From contig JANSXP010000060.1 in assembly GCA_024742875.1 (NCBI GenBank), positions 1 to 43,254 on the forward strand: a DNA stretch of 43,254 nt. The letters are read 5' to 3'. Under the pieces are notes generated by a model. That model was not told the DNA's origin and searched no databases. It saw nothing but the letters and a program-made list of their open reading frames with translations. Origin of the DNA: Planctomycetaceae bacterium (GTDB taxonomy: Bacteria > Planctomycetota > Planctomycetia > Planctomycetales > Planctomycetaceae). Shown here piece after piece: positions 27,962-36,069 of the stretch (its first letter is position 1; every line of letters starts with the position of its first letter). The translations under genes were made by a program, and so were the position numbers.

Positions 27962-29380
27962 ATGGCGACCGAACTGCGGGATTCGGACCAGGCGCGCACC
28001 TGGCTGATGCAGGGCGTGTGGCTGCAGCGGCTGGCTCCTGTCAACGTGGAGTCCGTGGGTGCCCCGCTGGCCTGCGCGCTGGCGCTGGCGGCCACGGACG
28101 AACCGATCCCGCCGCTGGGATTTATTGCGGACGTCATCCGGCTGGTGGAAAGCAGCGCTGCTGCAGAGCGGGACCGCGCCCGTCATTCGAGCAGTCTGAA
28201 TCTGCAGACAGTACGTGCCTATGAAGACTACGTGCTGGGCAAGCTGTATGCCGACGCTTCTTTTGAGCGGGCCAGCGTGGCCATTTGCGGTTATGAGGCG
28301 GCCGACCGCATACGCGCCATTGCCTGGCTTCTGGCGCGCATCTGTGAACGCTGCGGTCTGGATGCGGTGCTGATCAGCCCGTCCGCCGCCCGCAGCCTGC
28401 AAAGCATGGTGGCCGAAGACCTGCTCGAACAGGGGGCCGCATCGCTGGAGGCTGATGGGTTGCTCGAACTGCTGTCAGGCGGTTACGAGCAGCTGATCAG
28501 TGCGATTCGCAGCGTTGGCGACGTCCTGTCTCCCGAAGACGTCTTCGAGCTGGAACACGGTACGGCACTGGTGGAGTTTGGCCAGCGGCTGGCGCTGAGG
28601 CAGACACTGCGCGCCGCTGAAAACTGTTCGGCAGCGCTACCCACCAAACCGCCGCGCCCCACATCCCGTCAGCGGAACGTGCCGACCCGGATTCTGGAAG
28701 AGGACATGTATCCCATTGGTGGATTCACGTCGATTTCCACGCGCGGATCCATCGAGAGCCTGCTGCACTCTCAACTGGCCTACATGGAAAAGGACGAGGC
28801 ACGTCGCCCGGATCTGTTTGAAATCAAATTTCTGCGGTCCGAGCTGCTGTATTACTCGCGTGACGAAAACGAGTTCCTGCGTCGCCGGCGGGTGTACCAG
28901 TTCGTTCTGTTTCCTGATCTGACGGGCTGCCGTCGCAAGGACAAAGGGGCGCCTTTCCAGCGGATGATTCTGATTCTCGGAATGCTGGTGACTCTGGTGA
29001 GACGGCTCGAACAGTGGCTCAGCGATGACGCCCTCGTGTTTGAGTTTCTGTTTGTCGATCATTCCGATGACGATGGACTTCAGGACGAACGGGAACTGCT
29101 GGGGATGATCCTGAAAGAACACGCGGAAAACGGCACGGTGGTTTTTCATACCATGTCAGCGGAGGAAATCGTGCGTCATGCCGAGGAGCATGCGCGGCGC
29201 AGTGTGACCCACAGCCTGCTGCTGTCCACACGGCAGCAGTCGCTGCCCTTTGAGCAGGCCATGCCTCTGCAGCTGCAGCTGGCCGAACGTCAGCCACAAC
29301 TGCTGGTGGGCGACGAACGGCCCGTCACATTCGACTCGCTGAACGATGCCATGGCCAGGCTGGTGGCCGAGTTCCTGTAG
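27962..29380 (+). CDS. MoxR partner with degenerate C-terminal vWA domain
   Basis: The 472-residue protein follows the MoxR stop by 2 bp. Residues 1-220 are helical. A motif-rich stretch at about 250-310 (PIGGFTSISTRGSIESLL, DLFEIKFLRSELLYYSRDE) precedes a vWA-like domain at about 310-430, whose first strand is VYQFVLFPDLTGCRRKDKG. Here the MIDAS D-x-S-x-S is replaced by D-L-T-G-C, so classical metal binding is doubtful. LVFEFLFVDHSDDDG and GTVVFHTMS are later strands of the fold. The MoxR ATPase likely engages this protein to load a client. The assignment to vWA rests on gene pairing and fold pattern more than on the MIDAS. The gene ends 9 bp from a convergent SUMF1-like gene. Confidence 0.8.
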   Translation: MATELRDSDQARTWLMQGVWLQRLAPVNVESVGAPLACALALAATDEPIPPLGFIADVIRLVESSAAAERDRARHSSSLNLQTVRAYEDYVLGKLYADASFERASVAICGYEAADRIRAIAWLLARICERCGLDAVLISPSAARSLQSMVAEDLLEQGAASLEADGLLELLSGGYEQLISAIRSVGDVLSPEDVFELEHGTALVEFGQRLALRQTLRAAENCSAALPTKPPRPTSRQRNVPTRILEEDMYPIGGFTSISTRGSIESLLHSQLAYMEKDEARRPDLFEIKFLRSELLYYSRDENEFLRRRRVYQFVLFPDLTGCRRKDKGAPFQRMILILGMLVTLVRRLEQWLSDDALVFEFLFVDHSDDDGLQDERELLGMILKEHAENGTVVFHTMSAEEIVRHAEEHARRSVTHSLLLSTRQQSLPFEQAMPLQLQLAERQPQLLVGDERPVTFDSLNDAMARLVAEFL

Positions 29381-29389
29381 GCCGTCTGT

Positions 29390-30613
29390 TTACGGGCCCG
29401 GCAGTTCGGTGCGGAACAGTCGAAACCCGATCGTCGGCGTGAAGGCCGCACAGCGCTGTTCACTTCGCCAGTGCGCCGACGCCCGCGACATGCGACAGGA
29501 GACGGTCGCCATATCGCTGCAGTCCGCCCAGCTGCCGCCACGCAGCACCCGTTCCGCCGTGTGATCGTCCGGCGAGTGGCTTCGCCTGACAAAACTCAGC
29601 ATGCGTGACAGCAGGCCACGCCGCGCCGCGGCGGTGGAGGATTCGCTGTGCGCTATGCCACCCGAGTGATCCTCTGGCGGAGCTTCGCGATAGGCCAGAG
29701 CGTCGTAATCGTCCTGGGTCCACTCCCACACACCGCCACACATGCCGTACAGTCCGTAGCCGTTGGCAGGCAGCCGCAGAGGGTTTTGAATATACCAGTC
29801 TCCAAAATGATCGCAGTCACAGCGGTCAGGATCCGGTGGTTCACTGCCCCAGGAGTAGCGGTGTCCAATCAGGCCACCACGGGCCGCCTTTTCCCACTGA
29901 GCTTCAGTGGGCAGGTGATAGAGCGCTTGTTCGGTCGACAGTGCCTGTGCCAGCTCTTCGGCTTCCTGCCAGCTGACGGCCACCACGGGCTTGACGTTGT
30001 ATTCAAACGGCCTCGACGGATCTTCACGGGGAACACGTCCGTACAGCTGTTCGGCGGTGACCTGCGACCCGTTCGCCGCCCGGACCAGATCGGGCGCATG
30101 GGCGTGGTGGTCACCGGCCTGCAGCGTTTCGGTCTCGCAGTACTGCCGACGAATTTTATTCTTCTCATTCATCTCAAACGAAAAATCGGGGTCACCGTCG
30201 GCCGTCAGCGGCCAGCCTTCGGGAGGAGCCGAATAGCCCAGCAGGCTGGTCATCGCCGACCATGTCATGGGCACATCGGCCACCCAGAATTCCGGCAGTC
30301 GCACAGCGCGGGTGGGTCGTTCGTCCGGGTCGCCCTGCTCACTGCCCATCACAAACGTCCCGGCGGGCACATAGCGAAAATGAAGTCCGTGCTCCTGGAC
30401 AGACAGTTCCTCCAGCAGGTTACCGCGCAGGCGAGCCACACTTTCGTCAGTCGGATTCAGTCCGTACGCGCGATCAAAGGCGGTTGCCGCAAGCCGGGGC
30501 AGACCATGCTCGAGAAAATAGTCCGCTGCCACCAGCGCTGCCGCCGGATCACCGGCCGGGCCCGATTCACAGAGCACCCGCTCTGCAAACTGCTGCCGCA
30601 GAGATTCACTCAT
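29390..30613 (-). CDS. SUMF1 / formylglycine-generating-enzyme-like protein, probably non-catalytic
   Basis: The start is ATG 30613 (MSESLRQQF), which overlaps the radical SAM stop (ATGA); the upstream frame to 30733 is ignored. The 407-residue product has a helical N-terminus of about 90 residues and then the SUMF1 fold: YVPAGTFVMGSEQGDPDERP, HLPTEAQWEKAARGG, GVWEWTQDD and a late RVLRGGSWADCSD to TIGFRLFR. In true enzymes two active cysteines lie in a GGS-x-x-C-x4-C pattern. Here the cysteines are one residue later and 8 apart, so catalysis of formylglycine is unlikely. The fold (C-type lectin-like) may instead bind a ligand, or be an unusual modifier. It is the last gene of a coupled trio. 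Confidence 0.88.
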   Translation of the reverse strand: MSESLRQQFAERVLCESGPAGDPAAALVAADYFLEHGLPRLAATAFDRAYGLNPTDESVARLRGNLLEELSVQEHGLHFRYVPAGTFVMGSEQGDPDERPTRAVRLPEFWVADVPMTWSAMTSLLGYSAPPEGWPLTADGDPDFSFEMNEKNKIRRQYCETETLQAGDHHAHAPDLVRAANGSQVTAEQLYGRVPREDPSRPFEYNVKPVVAVSWQEAEELAQALSTEQALYHLPTEAQWEKAARGGLIGHRYSWGSEPPDPDRCDCDHFGDWYIQNPLRLPANGYGLYGMCGGVWEWTQDDYDALAYREAPPEDHSGGIAHSESSTAAARRGLLSRMLSFVRRSHSPDDHTAERVLRGGSWADCSDMATVSCRMSRASAHWRSEQRCAAFTPTIGFRLFRTELPGP

Positions 30614-31929
30614 CGTGTCCCTCCGCTGCCCAGCTGCACAAACTGCGTCTGCCAAGGGTCGGCGGCATCCACATCGCCGTTGTAAACCTGCGCGCGGACA
30701 CGGCAGCCGCCGGAAAATCCGTCTGTGCCGCACCCCGCCCCGGACATCTGTCGCATGGTGGCAAATCGCTGCCCCTGATTCCAGATCTCCACGAAAGACT
30801 GATCGCGAATGTTGCCCGAATCCCAGTCCGGACCCAGAAAACTGCAGGGGTTAACTTCACCCTGAACGGAAACACTGGCCACATGGTTGGCCGCGCCGCA
30901 CCCCGGATTGCCCGTCACATCAGCCAGCAAATCGTCACGATGCTGCGGACTGAACGGATCTATGCCGCGCAGATCTTCATCCACCTGCAGACACTCATCC
31001 AGCTGCCGCAGCGCACCTGTGTACTGTTCGAACGTCGGCATCAGTTCCATGTGGGCCAGTCCCGTCCCGGTGGGATACATTGGCCGAAACACGGCCGTGT
31101 GCGCGCCTGCGGATCGAGCCAGCTCTGCGCAGGCTCTCACTTCGTGCGCATTCGCGCTGGTAATCGTGAAGGCCATGGTGAATCGCGCGTGTCGACCGAG
31201 CACCCGCAGCCCGGCCATCACCTTCTCAAACGTCCCGGCCCCCCGAATGACGTCATTCGAAGCGGCCGTCGCCCCGTCCAGACTCACGTTCAGCCACACC
31301 AGATCACGCTTGCCGAATTCCCGCGCAGCGTCTTCGGTCATCAGCAGACCATTGGTCGTCAGGCACGGATGCAGACCATGAGCGGTGGCCGCGTCCATGA
31401 TGTCAAACAGATCTTTGCGCATCATCGGTTCGCCGCCCGTCAGTCCGAGGCGGAAGCCTCCGATGCTCGCCAGTTCCCCGCACAGCTGATCAATTTCTGA
31501 CAGCTGCAGGGGGTTCTGATTTCGCGGCAGCGTTCCGGCAAAACAGTGGGTGCACGTCAGATTGCAGGCGCCGATGATCTCCAGATGCACGGCCAGCGGC
31601 CCTGTCAGGTGATCTGCCGGCGGTATGACGTCCAGGCACACCGCCGCCAGTCGCCCGTCGGGATGAAAGAAATCCGCCTCGTCGAAAAACTCCACAAAGT
31701 CACGCTGCCTGTCGCGCTCGGCGTTCGGCAAAGTCGCGAGGTAATGTCCAGCCGGCTCATGCAGCAACTGACGCAGGATGCCTGTCGCCTCCTCGTCAAA
31801 CGGCTGATAACGCGACGTGCGACGATCAAAGATCAGACAGCCGAAATGCTGCGGGATCAGCACCAGCGGGGGACGCTGCCGCAGCGTCAGCATCTGCGAC
31901 GCCTGATGAACGGGGATTTCCGAAGTCAC
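30610..31929 (-). CDS. Radical SAM / SPASM peptide-modifying enzyme with PqqD-like N-terminus
   Basis: The 439-residue protein starts at GTG 31929 (GTGA overlap with the preceding stop). Residues about 15-95 look like a PqqD-type RiPP recognition element (a winged-helix, FDEEATGILRQLL). The radical SAM core has C122-N-L-T-C126-T-H-C129 for the 4Fe-4S cluster, with LTGGEPMMRKDLF following. A C-terminal SPASM domain with extra Fe-S ligands is visible in GNPGCG, NPCSFLG and GAGCGTDGFSGGC. Such enzymes typically install thioether or C-C links in ribosomal peptides. No obvious precursor peptide is seen; the coupled 200-residue protein, with six or more cysteines, or a component of the ternary system may be the substrate. 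Confidence 0.92.
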   Translation of the reverse strand: MTSEIPVHQASQMLTLRQRPPLVLIPQHFGCLIFDRRTSRYQPFDEEATGILRQLLHEPAGHYLATLPNAERDRQRDFVEFFDEADFFHPDGRLAAVCLDVIPPADHLTGPLAVHLEIIGACNLTCTHCFAGTLPRNQNPLQLSEIDQLCGELASIGGFRLGLTGGEPMMRKDLFDIMDAATAHGLHPCLTTNGLLMTEDAAREFGKRDLVWLNVSLDGATAASNDVIRGAGTFEKVMAGLRVLGRHARFTMAFTITSANAHEVRACAELARSAGAHTAVFRPMYPTGTGLAHMELMPTFEQYTGALRQLDECLQVDEDLRGIDPFSPQHRDDLLADVTGNPGCGAANHVASVSVQGEVNPCSFLGPDWDSGNIRDQSFVEIWNQGQRFATMRQMSGAGCGTDGFSGGCRVRAQVYNGDVDAADPWQTQFVQLGSGGTR

Positions 31930-32528
31930 GCTTCACCTCGCACCACTGAGATCTGCGTACGAACCAACACTGTGGCCCCCGCAGGCAGCATCAGGCCTGC
32001 CGCCCCGTCCTGCTGCAGGCTTTCGTACATCCACGTCCGTTCATCGGGAAACTGTGTGGCTTCTGTTCTTAGCGACTGCCAGTTCGTCACATCGCAATCG
32101 ACCGCCGTCCCGTCGGCCGGAACGTCCTGCGCGGCACAGGCCAGCCAGGAACCATCAGCGGATGAGCAGCCATCCGCCAGAAACAGTTGATTCGCCTCAC
32201 GCTCCTCGCCGCGGGGAAGATCGCGTCGAGTGGTCATCAGAAATGGCGTCGGTGTGTCAATCTGCGTAATACGCACCGCCAGTGTGTTGTCGCCCCAGTT
32301 CAGGATGGCCCGGCTGGCGATGGCCTGCCCGTTGACAAACAACTCCACGCGGCCGGGCGCCGCACAGCGAAACACGACCGGCTGACCGGCGTCCGGATTG
32401 TGCCAGCGCAGCACCACACCCGCACAGCCGGCCGGCACTTCGCAGGAACCATGCTCTTCCAGCACCAGACGGGGAGACGATTTGCGAAAGCGATCCACGG
32501 AATTGACGTTCAGACCATCGCTCGACAT
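31926..32528 (-). CDS. Beta-sandwich accessory protein coupled to the radical SAM enzyme, family unassigned
   Basis: The 200-residue protein starts at ATG 32528, preceded by AAGGAG about 4-5 nt upstream, the strongest ribosome binding site in this operon. It shows VELFVNGQAIA and WGDNTLAVRI, a pattern seen in galactose-binding-like jelly-roll domains, and several cysteines (HGSCEVPAGCAG, DGCSSADGSW, VDCDV). There is no signal peptide. It overlaps the radical SAM start by 4 bp, so the two proteins are made together. It could be the substrate or a docking partner of that enzyme; neither is shown. A terminator lies just upstream at 32582-32612, so this gene likely begins a new transcript of three genes. 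Confidence 0.7.
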   Translation of the reverse strand: MSSDGLNVNSVDRFRKSSPRLVLEEHGSCEVPAGCAGVVLRWHNPDAGQPVVFRCAAPGRVELFVNGQAIASRAILNWGDNTLAVRITQIDTPTPFLMTTRRDLPRGEEREANQLFLADGCSSADGSWLACAAQDVPADGTAVDCDVTNWQSLRTEATQFPDERTWMYESLQQDGAAGLMLPAGATVLVRTQISVVRGEA

Positions 32529-32581
32529 GTTGCTCCTTCCTGCGGATAACCGCGATGCGGCTGTCAGACGATATCAAAATT

Positions 32582-32612
32582 TCAGGGCACGCGTCATGGC
32601 TGCGTGCCCTGA
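32582..32612 (-). terminator. Terminator of the STM401x-like / LRR operon
   Basis: A perfect 11-bp stem, TCAGGGCACGC (32582-32592) and GCGTGCCCTGA (32602-32612), encloses a 9-nt loop. On the minus strand the stem is followed by AATTTTGATATC, a short U-rich tail. It lies 34 bp after the stop of the minus-strand LRR gene and 54 bp before the next gene's start, so it separates the two minus-strand operons. The tail is only moderately U-rich. Confidence 0.72.
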
Positions 32613-32645
32613 CACCACCGGGGCAAAACAGTTCGGCGCCGATTG

Positions 32646-33464
32646 TCAAAATCGCAGCGCCTGTCCAAAGCGTTCAAACAGCGCTCTGGCGCCGGACCGA
32701 CCGATCGGATTGCCGCGAATATCGAGCAGTTCCAGATCAGGAAAACCGGGCGATCCGGCAAATTGCTGCGCGCCGGTCTGACGAATCTCGTTGGCCATGA
32801 CATTCAGTTCCGTGATACCGTGAAACGCGCGGCTGACGGACAGCGCGGTGAACGAGTGATTGCGCAGTCTGTTGGCGCTGAAGTCCGCGTCGCGGAGACT
32901 GGGAACGTTCAGATCCAGCAGTGGCAGAAACGTGGCATCGACGAGACGACAGCTGGAAAGTCGCAGGGAGTTCAGCCGCCGGAAGGACACCTGAGCGATG
33001 CACTGCGTGTCCGTCACCGACAGCTCACTGCGTTCCAGGTGCAGCCCTTCCAGTTCCGCCACGCGCGGATGGGCGACAATGCGATCCAGCAGGTTGGAAG
33101 CGGACGTCACGGTGAGTGAACGGATGGGCGTGGCGGCAAAGATGGCGTCAGCATGTTTCAGAAACTGCTCGGCCGAGACTTCCACGGACTCCACAAAGCC
33201 ACAGCGAAACGTCCAGCTGGTCACCTTCTCCCGCAGTATCTGTACCCACTTTCGCTCGTGACGACTGCGGAGCTGCTCCTGCCGCCGGTCCAGTACGTCC
33301 CGCCGATCGAGGTCGTCGCTGGGCGATGCCAGTTCACACTGGATGCGAATAAACTCACCGCGCGGATCGCCCTGTTCTTCCAGGAAATCGGCGTAGATCA
33401 GCCGGGCATCCATGTCTCGGGGATGCTGCGTGATGGCGGAAAGAAAATCCGTGTGAGAGTCCAT
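32646..33464 (-). CDS. TIGR02996-type protein with leucine-rich repeats
   Basis: The start is ATG 33464 (MDSHTDFLSAI); the open frame to 33590 overlaps the neighbouring gene and is ignored. The 272-residue product begins with the repeat-companion motif LIYADFLEEQGDPRGEFIRIQ and then has leucine-rich repeats (LNSLRLSSCRLVDATFLPLL, LLDIRGNPIGRSGARALF). It is the last gene of the long minus-strand operon, ended by the hairpin at 32582-32612. It may provide binding surfaces for the same complex as the other TIGR02996 proteins. A role as the STM4015-like LRR member of the cassette is possible but the gene at 34630 fits that better. Confidence 0.88.
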   Translation of the reverse strand: MDSHTDFLSAITQHPRDMDARLIYADFLEEQGDPRGEFIRIQCELASPSDDLDRRDVLDRRQEQLRSRHERKWVQILREKVTSWTFRCGFVESVEVSAEQFLKHADAIFAATPIRSLTVTSASNLLDRIVAHPRVAELEGLHLERSELSVTDTQCIAQVSFRRLNSLRLSSCRLVDATFLPLLDLNVPSLRDADFSANRLRNHSFTALSVSRAFHGITELNVMANEIRQTGAQQFAGSPGFPDLELLDIRGNPIGRSGARALFERFGQALRF

Positions 33465-33498
33465 AGTGCGGGCCGACAGAAGCGGAATCAGACAGGTT

Positions 33499-34620
33499 TT
33501 AAAGCAGACCGGCTGTGTGCTCAATTTCCATGCGATGAATGGTCTTCCCCCGGTCGCTGACCCACCGTGGAAAAAAGTCGCCGAAGGCATTCATTTCCAG
33601 AATCCAGGGACACCCCGTGTAGCGATCAAACGCCACATCGATGCCCACACACGGCACGTCAAACAGTGTGGCGGCCTGTTCGCAGTGTCCCATCGCATCC
33701 AGCCAGTGACGCTGTGGGATCTGTGCACGGCACTGCCTGGCTTCTCCCCGACGGCCCCCCAGGTGCAGATTGGTCATCGGATGACGGCTCACGCGAAAAA
33801 TCGTGGCGACCACTTTGCCATGCAGCACCACCACACGGACATCAAAATTGTGCCCACCCACCGTCGCTTTCATCACCCCCTTTTGCACGGTGACTGTCTG
33901 AGCCAGCAAAAATGCGAGAACTTCTTCCAGCGGGCCGCCCTCGATGGTTCGCACGCGATACGAGTTATAAAACTGCCCCTGCAGCTGTTGTGTGGTGGTG
34001 ATCCCCGTGCGGGCATCTGCGTTAAGTCTGACAATGCCGGACGCACAGGACCCGGTGGCCAGCTTCAGATACGCAGCCTCCCAGCCGGCAGCCTGAATTT
34101 TCTCTCGCAGGTCTGGCGTTCGATCGTCCGCCGCAAAACTGTCGGGCACCGGCAGATCGTGGTCGCGCAGCCGGTCGGCCGTGCGATTTTTGTCAAACAG
34201 CGTCAGCACATCCTCCACGTTGTAGCGGTTGATGATCGCGGACTGCTGCCGGGTGAACTGATCCAGTGTGAGCAAACAGGCGCGCAGTCCGGAAAACAGC
34301 AGCGGCTGCGGTGCGATCCAGCCGTCCACCAGTTCCGGCCACTCAGCCACGGTCTGACCGGCTGCCCGCTGTCCGCGCTGCAGCAGTCTGCGGATAACTT
34401 CCGGGTCGCGCGCGGGAGACTCAATCCGAAGCAGCGTGGGTGCAGCGAGAGTGCCAGCTTCTGCCAGCAGATCGGCTGGCGTTTCTGCCCGGCACAGCTG
34501 CCTCCAGTCCAGCACGCAGACGTTCAGCGTGCCGTTTTTCGCGGCCTGGAACTCCTGCAGTTCACGGACGAAAAACTGGCACCGCAGACTGCCAGGATCG
34601 CCAACAATCAGATAACGCAC
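33499..34620 (-). CDS. ATP-grasp-type protein, STM4014 family
   Basis: The frame starts at GTG 34626, but GTG 34620 (MRYLIVG) has AGGG 8 nt upstream and is preferred. The 373-residue protein has an ATP-grasp pattern: AAYLKLATGSCASGIVRLN as a nucleotide-loop strand, DVRVVVLHGKVVATIFRVS, VPCVGIDVAFD and the metal/ATP-binding WILEMNAFGDF near the end. ATP-grasp enzymes form amide or thioester links using ATP via an acyl phosphate. Gene order matches the Salmonella STM4011-STM4015 cluster, in which the STM4014 family member is this type; the cluster's product is unknown. The start lies about 10 bp after the stop of the STM4015-like gene. Confidence 0.88.
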   Translation of the reverse strand: MRYLIVGDPGSLRCQFFVRELQEFQAAKNGTLNVCVLDWRQLCRAETPADLLAEAGTLAAPTLLRIESPARDPEVIRRLLQRGQRAAGQTVAEWPELVDGWIAPQPLLFSGLRACLLTLDQFTRQQSAIINRYNVEDVLTLFDKNRTADRLRDHDLPVPDSFAADDRTPDLREKIQAAGWEAAYLKLATGSCASGIVRLNADARTGITTTQQLQGQFYNSYRVRTIEGGPLEEVLAFLLAQTVTVQKGVMKATVGGHNFDVRVVVLHGKVVATIFRVSRHPMTNLHLGGRRGEARQCRAQIPQRHWLDAMGHCEQAATLFDVPCVGIDVAFDRYTGCPWILEMNAFGDFFPRWVSDRGKTIHRMEIEHTAGLL

Positions 34621-34629
34621 AACCACGCC

Positions 34630-36069
34630 CTATTCGATGTCACCATTCCACAAATACTCAAATTCGTCGGTCGGCTCTCCGCTGTACTGATCTTTGGCCT
34701 CGGCAAACGGGAAGGTGCCCTGCAGCTGCTTCACGCCGTCTTTGGTAATGTAGTTTTCTGTCAGGTTTAGTTGCTGCAGACTTCCGGAACCCGCCTCGCA
34801 CAGCGTAGCGACCCCCGCATCGGTAATGATCCCGCCAATCAGTTCCAGTGTTTTCAGCTGCTGGTACAGGGGCGATTTGACAAGAGCGGCCAGTCCCGCA
34901 TCGCCAACGTCGGTCAGCCGCAGTGTGAGATTTTGAAGAGAGGACAGATTTTTTGATCGGCACAGGCCTTCGAATCCTTTCAGGTCGATGTAGGCGCCTT
35001 CTGCGTCAAAGTCCATGGCGTGAGGCCAAATATATAGACTCTCCAGATTCCCCATCGACTTGTTGGCGGCCAGCACCTCCAGCGGATAACGGTCGGCGGT
35101 ATGCATCAGCGTGAGTGACTTCAGATGCGGCAGCTTCAGACGAAAGATCGCGGCGACATTGATATCGTGCGCATCCAGCTGCAGCGATTCCAGACGGGGC
35201 ATCAGCTTGATCGCGTTCTGCACAGACGGCGTCATGCAGTGGCACTGGTCCTGCTCGCTCACCTCAAAGAACCGCAGATTGTCAAACTTTGTGCCGTTGA
35301 GCAGTTTCAGTGCGGGGGCGTCATCTTCGTCCCACTCCCGTTCGGCATACTCATCCATCTCCTCCAGGTCGTAGGCGTTGGAAGGACGGCGAATCGTCAG
35401 CTTCCGCAGCGTGGAGGCCAGCGGAGATTTCTTCAGGGCCTGAGCGAATGCCGGCAGCAGATACTCAATATGCAGTGAGTCGAGAAACCCACGGCCCATC
35501 TGCCATTGATAGAATTTCTTGTTGCCCCACAGCAGGTCAGCGGGTCCCTTCTGGCCAATCAGATCGTCGGCCAGATCCCCCAGCCACTCGGCTTCATGCT
35601 CTTTCAGCAGTGCCTTCTCCCGGGCCACAAGCGGCTTGCGATCAGCGGCCTTCAGGCCTTCGTCCTCCAGCTGCCACTGAATGCGTATCAGTTCCCCCAT
35701 GGCATCCCCGCTATCCTCGAGCCAGTCGGCATAGACCAGATAGGCGGCCGGGTCGTCGGGGGATTCGAGAATGGCCTCAAGGAAGGGCTCTCGCTCTTTC
35801 GCCTGTGCCTGCGAGGCTTCTGCTTTCTTCTGCCGGGAGCCATCGTCACCGGTGACTTCCCGATAACCTTTCCCCGTCTTCTGCTTGATCAGCTTTTCGC
35901 AGGAGGCCTGTGCCTTTTGTTCGGTCTCGAAGTCTTTTGTCTTGCTTTGACCATCTGTGCCCACGCGTCCGTAGCGGACCGTATGCGAGGTTCCGTCCAG
36001 CGAAATCTCCCAGAACTTGTCCGACGTGCCCTCTTTGAGCTCAAACAGGCGGGGATTGGTATCAGCCAT
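34630..36069 (-). CDS. WGR + TIGR02996 + LRR protein, STM4015-like position
   Basis: The start is ATG 36069 (MADTNPRLFELKEG) with AGGA 8 nt upstream; it overlaps the stop of the STM4011-like gene by 8 bp. The 479-residue protein has three parts: a WGR domain at about 5-72 (FWEISLDGTSHTVRYGRVGTD), a TIGR02996 domain at about 95-190 (LVYADWLEDSGDAMGELIRIQ), and leucine-rich repeats at about 230-450 (LKSLTLMHTADRYPLEVL, LKTLELIGGIITDAGVATL). WGR domains bind nucleic acid or proteins. In Salmonella the STM4015 family has LRRs; this one carries extra N-terminal domains. I infer that it is the cassette's LRR member from its place and LRRs, not from an alignment. Confidence 0.85.
   Translation of the reverse strand: MADTNPRLFELKEGTSDKFWEISLDGTSHTVRYGRVGTDGQSKTKDFETEQKAQASCEKLIKQKTGKGYREVTGDDGSRQKKAEASQAQAKEREPFLEAILESPDDPAAYLVYADWLEDSGDAMGELIRIQWQLEDEGLKAADRKPLVAREKALLKEHEAEWLGDLADDLIGQKGPADLLWGNKKFYQWQMGRGFLDSLHIEYLLPAFAQALKKSPLASTLRKLTIRRPSNAYDLEEMDEYAEREWDEDDAPALKLLNGTKFDNLRFFEVSEQDQCHCMTPSVQNAIKLMPRLESLQLDAHDINVAAIFRLKLPHLKSLTLMHTADRYPLEVLAANKSMGNLESLYIWPHAMDFDAEGAYIDLKGFEGLCRSKNLSSLQNLTLRLTDVGDAGLAALVKSPLYQQLKTLELIGGIITDAGVATLCEAGSGSLQQLNLTENYITKDGVKQLQGTFPFAEAKDQYSGEPTDEFEYLWNGDIE

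Noticed and set aside
29380-29398. Bulged hairpin between the convergent vWA and SUMF1-like genes
   Set aside because: Short, bulged and partly inside coding sequence; no U run on either strand.
29390-30613. Diversity-generating retroelement target (SUMF1/C-type lectin fold)
   Set aside because: No reverse transcriptase, template repeat or accessory gene is seen in the window.
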